NCBI GenBank assembly: GCA_049426725.1
Contig: JBMSYN010000005.1
Coordinates: 61,581 to 125,580, forward strand
DNA length: 64,000 nt
Reading direction: 5' to 3'
Origin: UBA961 sp049426725
GTDB taxonomy: Bacteria; Bacteroidota; Ignavibacteria; Kapaibacteriales; UBA961
Below are positions 54,321-63,907 of this stretch, one piece after another. Each line of letters opens with the position of its first letter. Position 1 is the first letter of the stretch. The position numbers and the translations under genes are program-made. The notes beneath the pieces are model-generated. The model was not told the DNA's origin and ran no database searches. It saw nothing but the letters and a program-made list of their open reading frames with translations.

Positions 54321-56795
54321 ATGATGACATTTTTACTCTTGATGCTTTGCATAACAACTTTGCATGCAGGCGAAATCTACAATACATATACTCCAATGGG
54401 CAAGGCCAATTCTGTTCAGCCCACTAAGCATGGTGTAATGATTGAATCAAATGAAGCCACCTTGCAAGCTACAGTGTACTCACCATCAATCATAAAAGTG
54501 CAATTCACGAAGAAGGGCAGATTGGCAGACACATTAAGTTATGCAGCACAACCGGGCTTCAATCCATCAACGGCATTCTCGGCAAAAGATGCACCTGATG
54601 CATATCGCATAGAAACAGATTCACTTGTGATGATAATCACGAAAAACCCCATTCGTCTTCGGTTCACAAATAAAGCAGGCATGTTACTCAATGAAGATGA
54701 ATCGGCATTTGGAACAGGATGGATTGGCGAAGAAGTCACAACGCATAAAAAACTCATCTCTGATGAAAAGTTTATCGGCATGGGAGAAAAAACCGGCGGA
54801 TTGAATCGCAGGGGCGAAGGATTCACTCATTGGAACACCGATTATTTCGGGTATCCCACAAATGCAGATCCAATTTATTTGTCAACACCATTCTATATCG
54901 GATTGCATGAATCTCAAGGCGGAAAAGCGATGTATGGAATTTTCATGGACAATTCCTATAAATCACACTTCAATTTTGGTGCATCGAATAATCGCTTTGC
55001 TTCCTTCACCGCAGAAGATGGAGATATGATCTATTATTTCATCTACAATTCAACAATTGCGGGCATCATCGAATCGTATACATCAATAACAGGCAGAATA
55101 AGTTTGCCACCATTATGGAGTTTAGGTTTCCAGCAATGTCGATATAGTTATTATCCAGACAAAGAAGTTCTTCGCATTGCAGAAACATTCCGCGAAAAAA
55201 ACATACCTGCCGATGTGATTTATCTTGACATACATTATATGGACAAGTATAAAATATTCACTTGGAACAAAGATCGATTTCCCGATCCCAAAGGAATGAT
55301 ATCATCGCTCAAACAAAAAGGATTCAATACCGCTGTGATCATTGATCCGGGGATTAAGGTAGAAAAAGGATATGATGCTTATGAACAAGGCGTGAAAGAC
55401 AATCTCTTTTTGAAATTTCCCGATGGCACCGATTATACAGGACAAGTCTGGCCCGGTTGGTGTCATTTTCCCGATTTTACAAATACCAAAACTCGCACTT
55501 GGTGGGGCAATTCATTCAAAGGTCTTGTAGATGTCGGCATTCGAGGATTTTGGAATGACATGAATGAACCTGCTACATGGGGACAACGTTTTCCGGATCT
55601 TGTGGAATTCAATTTTGAAGGTTTGAAAGGCACCCACAGACGTGGACATAATGTGTATGGCATGCAAATGGCGAAGGCAACATTTGAAGGAACAAAGCAA
55701 CTCCTCAATGGCGAAAGACCTTTCATTCTCACGCGTGCCGGCTTTAGTGGAGTGCAACGCTATAGCGCTGTTTGGACAGGTGACAATGTTTCAAGCGATG
55801 ATCACATGATGCTTGGCATCCGCATGCTGAGTTCCATGGGTATAGCAGGTGTTCCTTATGTCGGAATGGATATCGGAGGTTTTTCCGGAAATCCCTCAAA
55901 GGAATTATTTGCTCGCTGGATCTCCATAGGAGCATTTGCTCCTCTTTCAAGAGCGCATGTTTGTGTTGACAATAAAGATCAAGAACCATGGTCATTTGGT
56001 GAGAGAGTTGAAGACATAGCAAGAAATTATCTCAATCTTCGCTATATGCTTCTTCCTTACATATACACTTCATTCCATCAAGCACATAAAACCGGAATGC
56101 CCATTTGGAGAAGTCTTGCAATTGAATATCCTTTTGACCCTACCATTTATGATTGGCGTTATCAGCATCAATTCACAGTTGGAAAGGGACTCATGATTGC
56201 ACCGGTTAACTCTGTACAAGAATTTGCAAAAGTGCATTTTCCCGGAAATCAGCCATGGTATGATTTCTACTCAGATACAAAATATGCACCTGCAATTCAA
56301 GATCATGTTGATGCCCCACTCGAAAAATTACCGGTATTTGTACAGGGTGGATCCATCATACCGATGCAAAGTGTGATTCAGCATACAGGTCAAAAAAGCT
56401 CCGATACATTATTTGTGCACGTATATGCAGCAAATTCAGGAGTCTCTACTCAAGAATTTTACTATGATGATGGCTTGACATATTCCTATGAACAAGGAAA
56501 TTCGGCATCCATGAACATGATCTATGATGCTCAGAATACATCATTCACATTTGATGATGTAAAGGGTTCATATACACCACATTTCAAAACGATAGCGATC
56601 ATCTTCCATGGCTTTTCTGATATTTCTTCGGCAAAAGTCAATGGAAAGTCAAGCTCCGTCTCAAAAAGATCAGTTTCTTTCATGAAAGCACTCAGCAATT
56701 TTGACCCATTGGGATCTCAAGCAACTGAAGGCGCTATTCCGGTTCAGGTGATTCACATCCCCTATCCAACCTCTAGATCAAGCATCAATTGGTAA
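54321..56795 (+). CDS. Exported glycoside hydrolase family 31 (alpha-glucosidase type)
   Basis: 824 aa with a signal peptide (MMTFLLLMLCITTLHAG), galactose-mutarotase-like N-domain, catalytic barrel and C-terminal DUF5110-type beta domain. The nucleophile is Asp413 in GFWNDMNEP (409-417) and the general acid Asp488 in AVWTGDN (483-489); YLDIHYMDKYKIFTWN (301-316) and the motif FWNDMNEPATW are typical of alpha-glucosidases. It should hydrolyse terminal alpha-glucosyl residues in the periplasm or on the surface. It lies 22 nt after the HATPase gene but functionally matches the SusCD locus 150 bp downstream. Confidence 0.92.
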   Translation: MMTFLLLMLCITTLHAGEIYNTYTPMGKANSVQPTKHGVMIESNEATLQATVYSPSIIKVQFTKKGRLADTLSYAAQPGFNPSTAFSAKDAPDAYRIETDSLVMIITKNPIRLRFTNKAGMLLNEDESAFGTGWIGEEVTTHKKLISDEKFIGMGEKTGGLNRRGEGFTHWNTDYFGYPTNADPIYLSTPFYIGLHESQGGKAMYGIFMDNSYKSHFNFGASNNRFASFTAEDGDMIYYFIYNSTIAGIIESYTSITGRISLPPLWSLGFQQCRYSYYPDKEVLRIAETFREKNIPADVIYLDIHYMDKYKIFTWNKDRFPDPKGMISSLKQKGFNTAVIIDPGIKVEKGYDAYEQGVKDNLFLKFPDGTDYTGQVWPGWCHFPDFTNTKTRTWWGNSFKGLVDVGIRGFWNDMNEPATWGQRFPDLVEFNFEGLKGTHRRGHNVYGMQMAKATFEGTKQLLNGERPFILTRAGFSGVQRYSAVWTGDNVSSDDHMMLGIRMLSSMGIAGVPYVGMDIGGFSGNPSKELFARWISIGAFAPLSRAHVCVDNKDQEPWSFGERVEDIARNYLNLRYMLLPYIYTSFHQAHKTGMPIWRSLAIEYPFDPTIYDWRYQHQFTVGKGLMIAPVNSVQEFAKVHFPGNQPWYDFYSDTKYAPAIQDHVDAPLEKLPVFVQGGSIIPMQSVIQHTGQKSSDTLFVHVYAANSGVSTQEFYYDDGLTYSYEQGNSASMNMIYDAQNTSFTFDDVKGSYTPHFKTIAIIFHGFSDISSAKVNGKSSSVSKRSVSFMKALSNFDPLGSQATEGAIPVQVIHIPYPTSRSSINW

Positions 56796-56797
56796 TC

Positions 56798-56825
56798 AAA
56801 GGGCATCGAGAGATGCCCTTTTTTT
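56798..56825 (+). terminator. Intrinsic terminator after the GH31 gene
   Basis: AAAGGGCATC (56798-56807), loop GAGA, GATGCCCTTT (56812-56821), then more T. It separates GH31 from the ROK-MFS-SusCD operon. Confidence 0.88.
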
Positions 56826-56841
56826 GTGTATAACTTGAATA

Positions 56842-56871
56842 TTGCATAGGGATTATCTTTTTGTAAATTTG
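56842..56871 (+). promoter_or_regulatory. Bacteroidota-type promoter of the ROK-MFS-SusCD operon
   Basis: TTG (56842-56844), exactly 19 nt, TAAATTTG (56864-56871): complete consensus. Predicted start near 56877, giving a leader of about 70 nt. Confidence 0.75.
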
Positions 56872-56945
56872 CCAGGCAGCCTTAAGCACATCTCCATAGA
56901 ACCTATATTGAAATCAAGGATTTACAATAAGTCCAGAGAATATTC

Positions 56946-57884
56946 ATGTTTGCAGGCATCGACATAGGCGGTACAAGCATCAAGTATGGTGTAACCACCA
57001 AAGATGGCACCATCTTGTTTCAAGACTCCATTCCAACTGAACCGGATAAAGGTCCGGATCACATGGTATCTCGTTTGCAAAAACTCATCCACGACATTTC
57101 TGAAGCATTTCCGGAATTGATGTCATTCGGCATTGGTTTCCCTTCTGTTGTCAATCCAACTGATGGCTGTATTTATTATCCTCCGAATCTTCCCGGCTGG
57201 GGGATTGTACCACTGGTTCAACTATTGCAATCAGCCACAACCCTTCCGGTTGCCATCGACAATGATGCGAATGTTGCGGCACTCGCTGAAGCAAAACTTG
57301 GGGCGGGTAAAAATGCATCCCATTTTTTATATGTGACATTGGGCACGGGTGTTGGTGGTGGCATCATCATCAATCATTCGATTTTTACCGGTGAAAGAGG
57401 TGGCGCCGGAGAGATTGGTCATATCATCATTCGCGCAGATGATATTCCCGGTGATGAATTACCATATAGAACCGGCACGCTTGAACATCATATAGGAAGA
57501 TATGGTCTTATTCGCATGGCAAAAGAATATGCGGCACAACACAATAATTCAATGTTGCACAAATATGAGAATGTGGATGTAGAGGATATTTCTCACTGTG
57601 CAGATGAAGGAGATGAAGCCGCGATTCAATGCATGAAGCAAGCCGGCAAACTATTAGGATTGGGCTTGGCAACCATACTTGCAGTATTGGACATGCGGGT
57701 AGTGGTGATTGGTGGAGGAATATCTCAATCCAGCTCAATATTCTTTGATTCCACGCTTGCAACATTGAAAGCTCGCGCTCTTCCAACAATATCACAACTT
57801 GCAGAAATCAGAAAGGCACATTTTAGCAATAATGCAGGACTGGTCGGAGCAGCAATGCTCGGCAGATTGCGCACCGGCATATAA
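56946..57884 (+). CDS. ROK-family sugar kinase (probable glucokinase)
   Basis: 312 aa. ATP and sugar motifs: GIDIGGTSIKYG (4-15), AIDNDANVAALAE, TLGTGVGGGIII and GEIGHIII. The CxCGxxGCxE zinc-binding motif found in most ROK kinases is absent; in its place the sequence runs DDIPGDELPYRTGTLEHHIG. The neighbours (GH31, sugar MFS, SusCD) make glucose the likely substrate. First gene of the operon; the MFS gene follows at 8 nt with AAGGA. Confidence 0.85.
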   Translation: MFAGIDIGGTSIKYGVTTKDGTILFQDSIPTEPDKGPDHMVSRLQKLIHDISEAFPELMSFGIGFPSVVNPTDGCIYYPPNLPGWGIVPLVQLLQSATTLPVAIDNDANVAALAEAKLGAGKNASHFLYVTLGTGVGGGIIINHSIFTGERGGAGEIGHIIIRADDIPGDELPYRTGTLEHHIGRYGLIRMAKEYAAQHNNSMLHKYENVDVEDISHCADEGDEAAIQCMKQAGKLLGLGLATILAVLDMRVVVIGGGISQSSSIFFDSTLATLKARALPTISQLAEIRKAHFSNNAGLVGAAMLGRLRTGI

Positions 57885-57892
57885 GGATTTTT

Positions 57893-59170
57893 ATGGCAAT
57901 ACAATCTACTTCTTCTCAAGTTCACTCTTCAGGACAACAGTCGGGATATGCAGGCCCGCTATCAATCATGGCATCACTTATGTTCATGATTGGATTCATT
58001 ACTTGTCTGAATGATATTCTTCTTCCTCATTTGAAGATAGTTTTTGACCTAAGTTATACCGAGGCATCTCTTATTCAATTGGCATTTTTCTTTGGATATT
58101 TCTTTGCCGCCATTCCTTCGGGAAGCATCATTTCCAAGTTTGGATATAAAAAAGGAACATCCATTGGACTTTTCACAGCCGGTATTGGTGCCATGATGTT
58201 TTATCCGGCTGCATCGCTTCCCTCTTTTGCTTTTTTCCTTGTGGCATTATTCACAATGGCTGCCGGATTTGCATTATTGCAAGTTGCAATCAATCCATAT
58301 GTGAGTGTGCTTGGTCCTTCCGAGACATCATCCAGCAGATTGGTGTTAGTGCAAGCATTCAATTCTGTGGGCACGACAGTTGCTCCATATTTTGGCGGAT
58401 TATTCATTCTCGCCGGAACATTATCCATGTCTGAAATCATGAATATGGATGCAGTACAACAAGCCGCATATAAACTTTCACAAGCAGAATCTGTACAGAT
58501 GCCATATTTGGGTTTGGCTGGTGCATTGATACTTCTTGGCATTATTGTACTCATGCTTCATCTTCCATCCATTTCATCAGTAGAGGGTGATGCAGAACGC
58601 GCAACCACTTATGCAGATGCGTGGAAAGTCAAGCGATTACGGCTCGGAGTTTTCGGAATCTTTGCTTATGTAGGCGGCGAAGTTGCAATTGGAAGTTTTC
58701 TTGTGAATTTCATGGGTCTTCCAACAATTGCCAATATGCAAGAATCACAAGCCGCCGGGTATATCGCCTATTATTGGGGCGGTGCTATGATTGGTCGTTT
58801 CATAGGATCGGCACTTCTACGAACAATTAACCCCGGAACACAACTTGGCATTCAAGCAGTGCTTGCAGGAATTCTTGTATCGATTGGTGTTATCTCTTCC
58901 GGCAGCATTGCAATGTGGTCCATGTTATTGGTGGGGCTCATGAACTCAATCATGTTTGCAACCATATTCACATTAGCAATCAAGGATTTGGGACCTCTTA
59001 CAAACAAAGGTGGGAGTTTGCTCAATATGGCAATTGTCGGAGGGGCTGTTGTTCCGGCCATTCAAGGAATTGCCGCTGATACATTCGGATTGCATATCTC
59101 ATTTGTCATTCCGATTCTTTGCTATGCATATATCATGCATTATGGATTCATCGGTTCGAACAGCAAATAA
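57893..59170 (+). CDS. Sugar MFS transporter (FucP/GlcP type)
   Basis: 425 aa with 12 predicted membrane helices. The first helices read MIGFITCLNDILLPHLK, the segment seen in FucP, GlcP and NagP symporters, with ALLQVAINPYVSVLGP in TM4 and GRFIGSALL near TM8. It should import a monosaccharide, here probably glucose released by GH31, by H+ or Na+ symport. It shares the operon with the ROK kinase and SusC. Confidence 0.9.
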   Translation: MAIQSTSSQVHSSGQQSGYAGPLSIMASLMFMIGFITCLNDILLPHLKIVFDLSYTEASLIQLAFFFGYFFAAIPSGSIISKFGYKKGTSIGLFTAGIGAMMFYPAASLPSFAFFLVALFTMAAGFALLQVAINPYVSVLGPSETSSSRLVLVQAFNSVGTTVAPYFGGLFILAGTLSMSEIMNMDAVQQAAYKLSQAESVQMPYLGLAGALILLGIIVLMLHLPSISSVEGDAERATTYADAWKVKRLRLGVFGIFAYVGGEVAIGSFLVNFMGLPTIANMQESQAAGYIAYYWGGAMIGRFIGSALLRTINPGTQLGIQAVLAGILVSIGVISSGSIAMWSMLLVGLMNSIMFATIFTLAIKDLGPLTNKGGSLLNMAIVGGAVVPAIQGIAADTFGLHISFVIPILCYAYIMHYGFIGSNSK

Positions 59171-59205
59171 TTTTTACATTGTTTCATACATCTAAACGGA
59201 GCTTT

Positions 59206-62200
59206 ATGCAAATACGATACGCTCTACTTTTTTTGATCATGTTTTCTTTGACAAGCCTTGAAGCATTGGCTCAGACCATGATCTCAGGTAAGGTCACAAA
59301 CAATAAAACCAATGAGCCACTCAAGGGCGCAACTGTTCGCGTTGAGGGTTCAAATTTGGGTGGTCTTACCGCAAAAGATGGAACATTCTCCATCAAAGTT
59401 GGAAAAGGCGGCACATATAAATTGTCCGTGAATTTTGTTGGCTATAAAAAACAATCAAAAACAGTCACTGTGAAAGACGGAGAAACAGCATCTGCGCTTT
59501 TTGCAATCGAAGCTGATCTTCTGAAATTGAATGAGACTGTTGTTGTTGGATATGGCACCACGCAAAAACGTGATGTCACCGGTTCCTATTCAACAGTGAA
59601 GTCCGAAGAAATCGTGAATCGTCCTGCACCCAGTTTTGAATCATTATTGCAAGGTCGTTCACCCGGCGTTCAAGTTCTTCAATCAAATGGAATGGCAGGT
59701 ACAGCCGCCACCGTTCGCGTTCGTGGCGTGGGCTCGATTTCTGCAAATACACAACCATTATATGTTGTGGATGGCGTTCCGATTACAACAGGTGATTTTG
59801 GTTCAGGAAGCATTGCAACGAATGCAAATGCATTGTCTTTCTTAAATGCCAATGACATCGAAAGCATCGACATTTTAAAAGATGCTGCCGCTACTGCCAT
59901 TTATGGTTCTCGTGGTGCGAATGGCGTTGTGCTCATCACAACAAAACGCGGAAAACTTGGAACATCACGCATCAGCATGGGTGTATCACAAGGTATTAAA
60001 ACCGAGACAAATCGCTTGGCACTTGTAGATAGAGATACTTGGATTGATCTTTTTTATGAAGCAAGAAGAAATGATGTTGTCGATTCATTGCTAAAACTCA
60101 CTCCAAACAAAGGAAAGTCCTGGAATGACATGGAGAAGTTTATTGATACCACCTCCTCATTACAAGGCATCATCAATAATACTCGCATGCCTCAAGGATT
60201 TACGCGTCAAACTGCGGCAAATACCGATTGGCTCGACAAAACATTGCGTGTTGGAAATACAAGAGAAGCATTTCTCACCATTTCCGGTGGCAATGAATTC
60301 ACGAAGTATTATTTCAATACAACATATTTCAATGAAAATGGCTTTATCGTCGGCAATGATTATCAGCGAATCAATACTCGCATCACACTTGATCAAAAAG
60401 CTAATGATTGGCTTGATATAGGTGTATCATTCAATGCCAATCGTGAAGAAAACAATCGCGTGAATTCTGCATGGGCAGGTGGATTCGGAAATGCATTTTC
60501 CGCTTCACTTCCAATATTCCCTGTTTATGATTCAACCGGTGCTTATTGGCGTCCACAAACCGGCTTGAACCCGGTTGCAGATCTAGAGAATAGACGATTT
60601 CTCGCGACCACATGGAGATTGCTTGGAAATGGATATGCGCAAATCAATTTCGCTGATAATCTCAATATCCGTTTTTCAGGTGGTGTTGATTTCTTGAGTT
60701 TGCGTGAAGATCGCTTTTCTCCAATCGTCATCTCTGCAGATCCAACAGCTGAAGAACGTAGAGTGCAAGTTGTGAATTGGACAACCAATGCAATTCTGAC
60801 ATGGAAAGCATTGGATCTCGATGATCATCAATTGAATTTCGTTGGTGGTATGGAAACTCAAAGATCTGAGCAAAGAGACTTGGGTACAACAGGCAATACA
60901 TTTCCAAATAATTATTTCACCACTCCACAATCAGCATCTGTCAGAAATGGATATGCATTCGGCACTGAATTTGGATTGGTATCATATTTGGCAAGAGCAA
61001 GCTATACACTCATGGATCGTTATTTGTTCAGCTTGAGTGTTCGTACAGATGGTTCATCAAGATTTGGTCAGAATAACCGATATGGATTTTTCCCTGCCGG
61101 TTCATTTGCATGGATTCTCTCAAATGAAGATTTCTTGAAAGGCAATGAAGTGTTGACATTTGCCAAAATTCGTGCTAGCTATGGTATCTCCGGAAATGCC
61201 GCAATTGGTGACTTCACATGGCAAGGTGTCTATAGCACAGGCAGCAATTATAATGGAAATCCCGGTACAATGCCGGGTCAATTGCCCAATAGTGATTTGA
61301 CATGGGAAACTTCAAGACAACTGGATTTGGGATTGGATTTCGGATTGTTCAATGATCGAATCTCGGGTTCAGTTGGTTACTATGATCGCATGAGCTATGG
61401 CATGCTACTCAATGAACGCGTTCCATCATCATCCGGTTTCAGTTCGGTCATCAATAATATTGGTGAAATGAGCAATACAGGATTTGAATTCAATATTCGC
61501 ACGGTCAATGTGAGCACACCGGAATTCGAATGGAGCACTGATTTCAATATCACCTACAATGTGAATAAAATACTTTCACTTGGTACCATTTCAGGACCCG
61601 ATGGCGTTGATTTGGGATTTGGAGAAACGAGAGCAATTGCAGGTTATCCATTCGCAACATTTTTCATCGTAAGATCGGCAGGTGTTGATCCACAAACAGG
61701 ATTGCCTATTTACTATCGACCAACGACAGTTACTGGTGTAGATGGGAAACCCGTACAAAACAATGGACTTAATGGACGCCCACTTGAACTTGAAAAAGCC
61801 GTTGATTCCCTCGGAGTTCCTTTATCATGGAATGCAAATTGGCGTGTACCTACAGGAAAGAATTATCCTGACTTCTTTGGAGGAATCACAAATACATTCC
61901 GCTATCAGAATTTTGACTTGACTGCTCAATTCGTGTATCAGCTAGGAAATACCATTTATGATGATGCAGGAAAGCGTTTGGTTGGAAATATGGGATTCTC
62001 ATGGAATCAAATGACCAAAACACTTGATAGATGGACAGAGCCGGGACAAGACACTGATGTGCCTCGATTGACACTAAAAGGCAATCGTGATATCAATACC
62101 GATCGCTTCATTTATAATGGTGATTTCTTGCGCTTGAGACAATTGACAATTGGTTATACATTACCAAAGGAATTGACTGAAGGCATGGGATTCTCAACAT

Positions 62201-62376
62201 TCCGTGTATATCTCACAGGCATCAATTTGCTCACTTTCACAAGTTTCCCCGGATGGGATCCCGAAGTTGTGAGAGATCATAATGGAGATCAACAAAGAAA
62301 TGGCAATCAAGGTGTGACATATCTCACTCCGCCACAAGCGCAAACATATACACTCGGCATAAATGTCGATTTCTAA
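59206..62376 (+). CDS. SusC/RagA-family TonB-linked outer-membrane protein
   Basis: 1056 aa from ATG 59206, with CGGAG 8 nt upstream and a signal peptide (MQIRYALLFLIMFSLTSLEALAQ); upstream in-frame codons overlap the MFS gene. CarboxypepD_reg-like domain (about 26-105), SusC signature before the plug (VVVGYGTTQKRDVTGS), plug with LQGRSPGVQVLQSNGMAG and ATAIYGSRGANGVVLITTK, and a barrel ending YTLGINVDF. SusC forms the TonB-driven channel lidded by SusD. The ligand is inferred from context as an alpha-glucan oligomer. SusD follows at 22 nt. Confidence 0.95.
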   Translation: MQIRYALLFLIMFSLTSLEALAQTMISGKVTNNKTNEPLKGATVRVEGSNLGGLTAKDGTFSIKVGKGGTYKLSVNFVGYKKQSKTVTVKDGETASALFAIEADLLKLNETVVVGYGTTQKRDVTGSYSTVKSEEIVNRPAPSFESLLQGRSPGVQVLQSNGMAGTAATVRVRGVGSISANTQPLYVVDGVPITTGDFGSGSIATNANALSFLNANDIESIDILKDAAATAIYGSRGANGVVLITTKRGKLGTSRISMGVSQGIKTETNRLALVDRDTWIDLFYEARRNDVVDSLLKLTPNKGKSWNDMEKFIDTTSSLQGIINNTRMPQGFTRQTAANTDWLDKTLRVGNTREAFLTISGGNEFTKYYFNTTYFNENGFIVGNDYQRINTRITLDQKANDWLDIGVSFNANREENNRVNSAWAGGFGNAFSASLPIFPVYDSTGAYWRPQTGLNPVADLENRRFLATTWRLLGNGYAQINFADNLNIRFSGGVDFLSLREDRFSPIVISADPTAEERRVQVVNWTTNAILTWKALDLDDHQLNFVGGMETQRSEQRDLGTTGNTFPNNYFTTPQSASVRNGYAFGTEFGLVSYLARASYTLMDRYLFSLSVRTDGSSRFGQNNRYGFFPAGSFAWILSNEDFLKGNEVLTFAKIRASYGISGNAAIGDFTWQGVYSTGSNYNGNPGTMPGQLPNSDLTWETSRQLDLGLDFGLFNDRISGSVGYYDRMSYGMLLNERVPSSSGFSSVINNIGEMSNTGFEFNIRTVNVSTPEFEWSTDFNITYNVNKILSLGTISGPDGVDLGFGETRAIAGYPFATFFIVRSAGVDPQTGLPIYYRPTTVTGVDGKPVQNNGLNGRPLELEKAVDSLGVPLSWNANWRVPTGKNYPDFFGGITNTFRYQNFDLTAQFVYQLGNTIYDDAGKRLVGNMGFSWNQMTKTLDRWTEPGQDTDVPRLTLKGNRDINTDRFIYNGDFLRLRQLTIGYTLPKELTEGMGFSTFRVYLTGINLLTFTSFPGWDPEVVRDHNGDQQRNGNQGVTYLTPPQAQTYTLGINVDF

Positions 62377-62398
62377 TTTTGAAGACTAAGGTATAACC

Positions 62399-63763
62399 AT
62401 GAATACAAATTCAATAATCAGATTATTCTCCTTTGCACTTGCAGGATTGCTATTGTTCAATTCCTGCTCAGATGTATTGGATGTACGCAATGAAGGACAA
62501 TTGTCCACCGAAGCCGCATTATCCGATGCACGCTCGGTCAATGTTGCAATGTCAGGCATCTATAGTTCTCTTCAAGGTAGTTTGGGTTCCGGAATTCCAG
62601 CTTCACCAACAGAAGCACTTGCCGGTGATATCGTTTATGCTGGAAGCGATTATGGCTATCTTGAAATTTGGACGCAGAATATGTCCCTCTTCACACCTGC
62701 ATTCAGCGGTTTCTGGGATAATTCTTATCGCGGCATCAATGCAATCAATAATGTATTGGCATCACTGCCGGATATCAAAGATTTGACAGATGCACAGAAA
62801 AGTCAAATCGAAGGCGAATGTAAATTCATACGCGGTGTCATGACATTTGAAATGCTCCGAGTATGGGGACATCAATATGGTCATCGTGCTGATAATTCAC
62901 AACCCGGAGTGATTATCCGCACTTTACCAACACGAGGAACAAATGGCTTGGCAATTGGTCGATCTTCAGTTGCTGATTGCTATAAACAAGTCATCGATGA
63001 TTTGAAAGCCGGCGAAAATTTGATGAGCGATGCAAAGCGTGATGGCTATGCAAATAAATCTGCAGCACAAGCTTATCTTGCAAGAGTCTATTTCCAAATG
63101 AATGATTTTGCCAATGCATATACTTATGCAGACCTTATTAAAAAAGGTGGAAAGTTTAGTCTTGCGGCAACACCACGAGATGTTTTCTATAAAGGCGGAA
63201 ATCCTGAGTCCATTTTCCAAATGGCACTCACAACACAAACCAATTCATTTGGCGCGATTCGTGGAATGTATCAAAAAACAGCTTTTGGAGAACCACCATT
63301 TACCGTTTCTCCTGATTTCGTAGCAGCTCTTAATGCAAGTCCGGATTCAGATCTACGCAAGCAACAGTATATCAAGCAATCCGGATCAACAAGATATTGC
63401 ACGAAGTATGATACACTCATAGCAAATGTGAATGTAATTCGATTTGCAGAAATTTTGTTCATTCACGCTGAAGCCGGTCTCGAACTTGGAAAACCCGAAT
63501 CAGAAGTCTTGGCAAACATCAATCTCATTCGCAAAAGAGCGAATGTCCCTGAAGACAATTCCACAACCGGAAAAGCAGCACTTTTGGACCTCATCGCCAA
63601 AGAACGTCGTCTTGAAATGTGCTTCGAAGGAGATCGCTTCCATTATCTAAAACGTACTAAGTCTAGTTCAATCAGAGGCTTAGCTTGGAATGACAATAAA
63701 TTATTGGCTAAAATTCCAAGTAGCGAAGTATCCGGAAATCCTGGTATAGAGCTAAATCCATAA
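62399..63763 (+). CDS. SusD/RagB-family nutrient-binding lipoprotein
   Basis: 454 aa with a lipoprotein signal (ALAGLLLFNSCSD; lipid on Cys) and the SusD order: N-terminal RagB/SusD_N (GQLSTEAALSDARSVNVAMSGIYSSL), TPR-like helices (YANKSAAQAYLARVYFQMNDFANAYTYAD), and C-terminal RFAEILFIHAEAGLELG, ERRLEMCFEGDRFHYLKR. It is shorter than many polysaccharide SusDs (500-600 aa). It is the surface lid and glycan-binding partner of the SusC encoded just before. Confidence 0.93.
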   Translation: MNTNSIIRLFSFALAGLLLFNSCSDVLDVRNEGQLSTEAALSDARSVNVAMSGIYSSLQGSLGSGIPASPTEALAGDIVYAGSDYGYLEIWTQNMSLFTPAFSGFWDNSYRGINAINNVLASLPDIKDLTDAQKSQIEGECKFIRGVMTFEMLRVWGHQYGHRADNSQPGVIIRTLPTRGTNGLAIGRSSVADCYKQVIDDLKAGENLMSDAKRDGYANKSAAQAYLARVYFQMNDFANAYTYADLIKKGGKFSLAATPRDVFYKGGNPESIFQMALTTQTNSFGAIRGMYQKTAFGEPPFTVSPDFVAALNASPDSDLRKQQYIKQSGSTRYCTKYDTLIANVNVIRFAEILFIHAEAGLELGKPESEVLANINLIRKRANVPEDNSTTGKAALLDLIAKERRLEMCFEGDRFHYLKRTKSSSIRGLAWNDNKLLAKIPSSEVSGNPGIELNP

Positions 63764-63787
63764 ACTTTCTCGCAAAAGAATGTTTAT

Positions 63788-63816
63788 TTGAAATTTGTTT
63801 ATTAAATTCGTATAAT
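63788..63816 (+). promoter_or_regulatory. Promoter-like sequence before the last gene
   Basis: TTGAAA (63788-63793), exactly 17 nt, TATAAT (63811-63816) fits a sigma-70 consensus almost perfectly; the same DNA also holds AATATTTG (63814-63821), a 7-of-8 match to TAnnTTTG. Either way transcription should start near 63823. Confidence 0.5.
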
Positions 63817-63820
63817 ATTT

Positions 63821-63847
63821 GCAAAGCCATGTATATCATGGCTTTGC
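63821..63847 (+). promoter_or_regulatory. Perfect 11-bp inverted repeat at the predicted transcript 5' end
   Basis: GCAAAGCCATG (63821-63831), loop TATAT, CATGGCTTTGC (63837-63847). No T-run follows, so it is unlikely to be the susD terminator; it would form a 5' hairpin of the downstream mRNA or an operator overlapping the start site. Confidence 0.55.
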
Positions 63848-63907
63848 AGATTTCCAAAGCTCCTCACATTTTTCAATTTTTTACACTTTTTTTACCAAGG
63901 TGTTTTC

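Noticed and set aside
59119..59205. SusC start inside the MFS gene
   Set aside because: The signal peptide and a CGGAG ribosome site both point to ATG 59206; the upstream residues are out-of-frame reading of the MFS C-terminus.
24199..63763. Many overlapping open frames on the strand opposite the listed genes
   Set aside because: They lie antisense or out of frame to well-supported genes, have no recognisable domains, and fit chance open frames.
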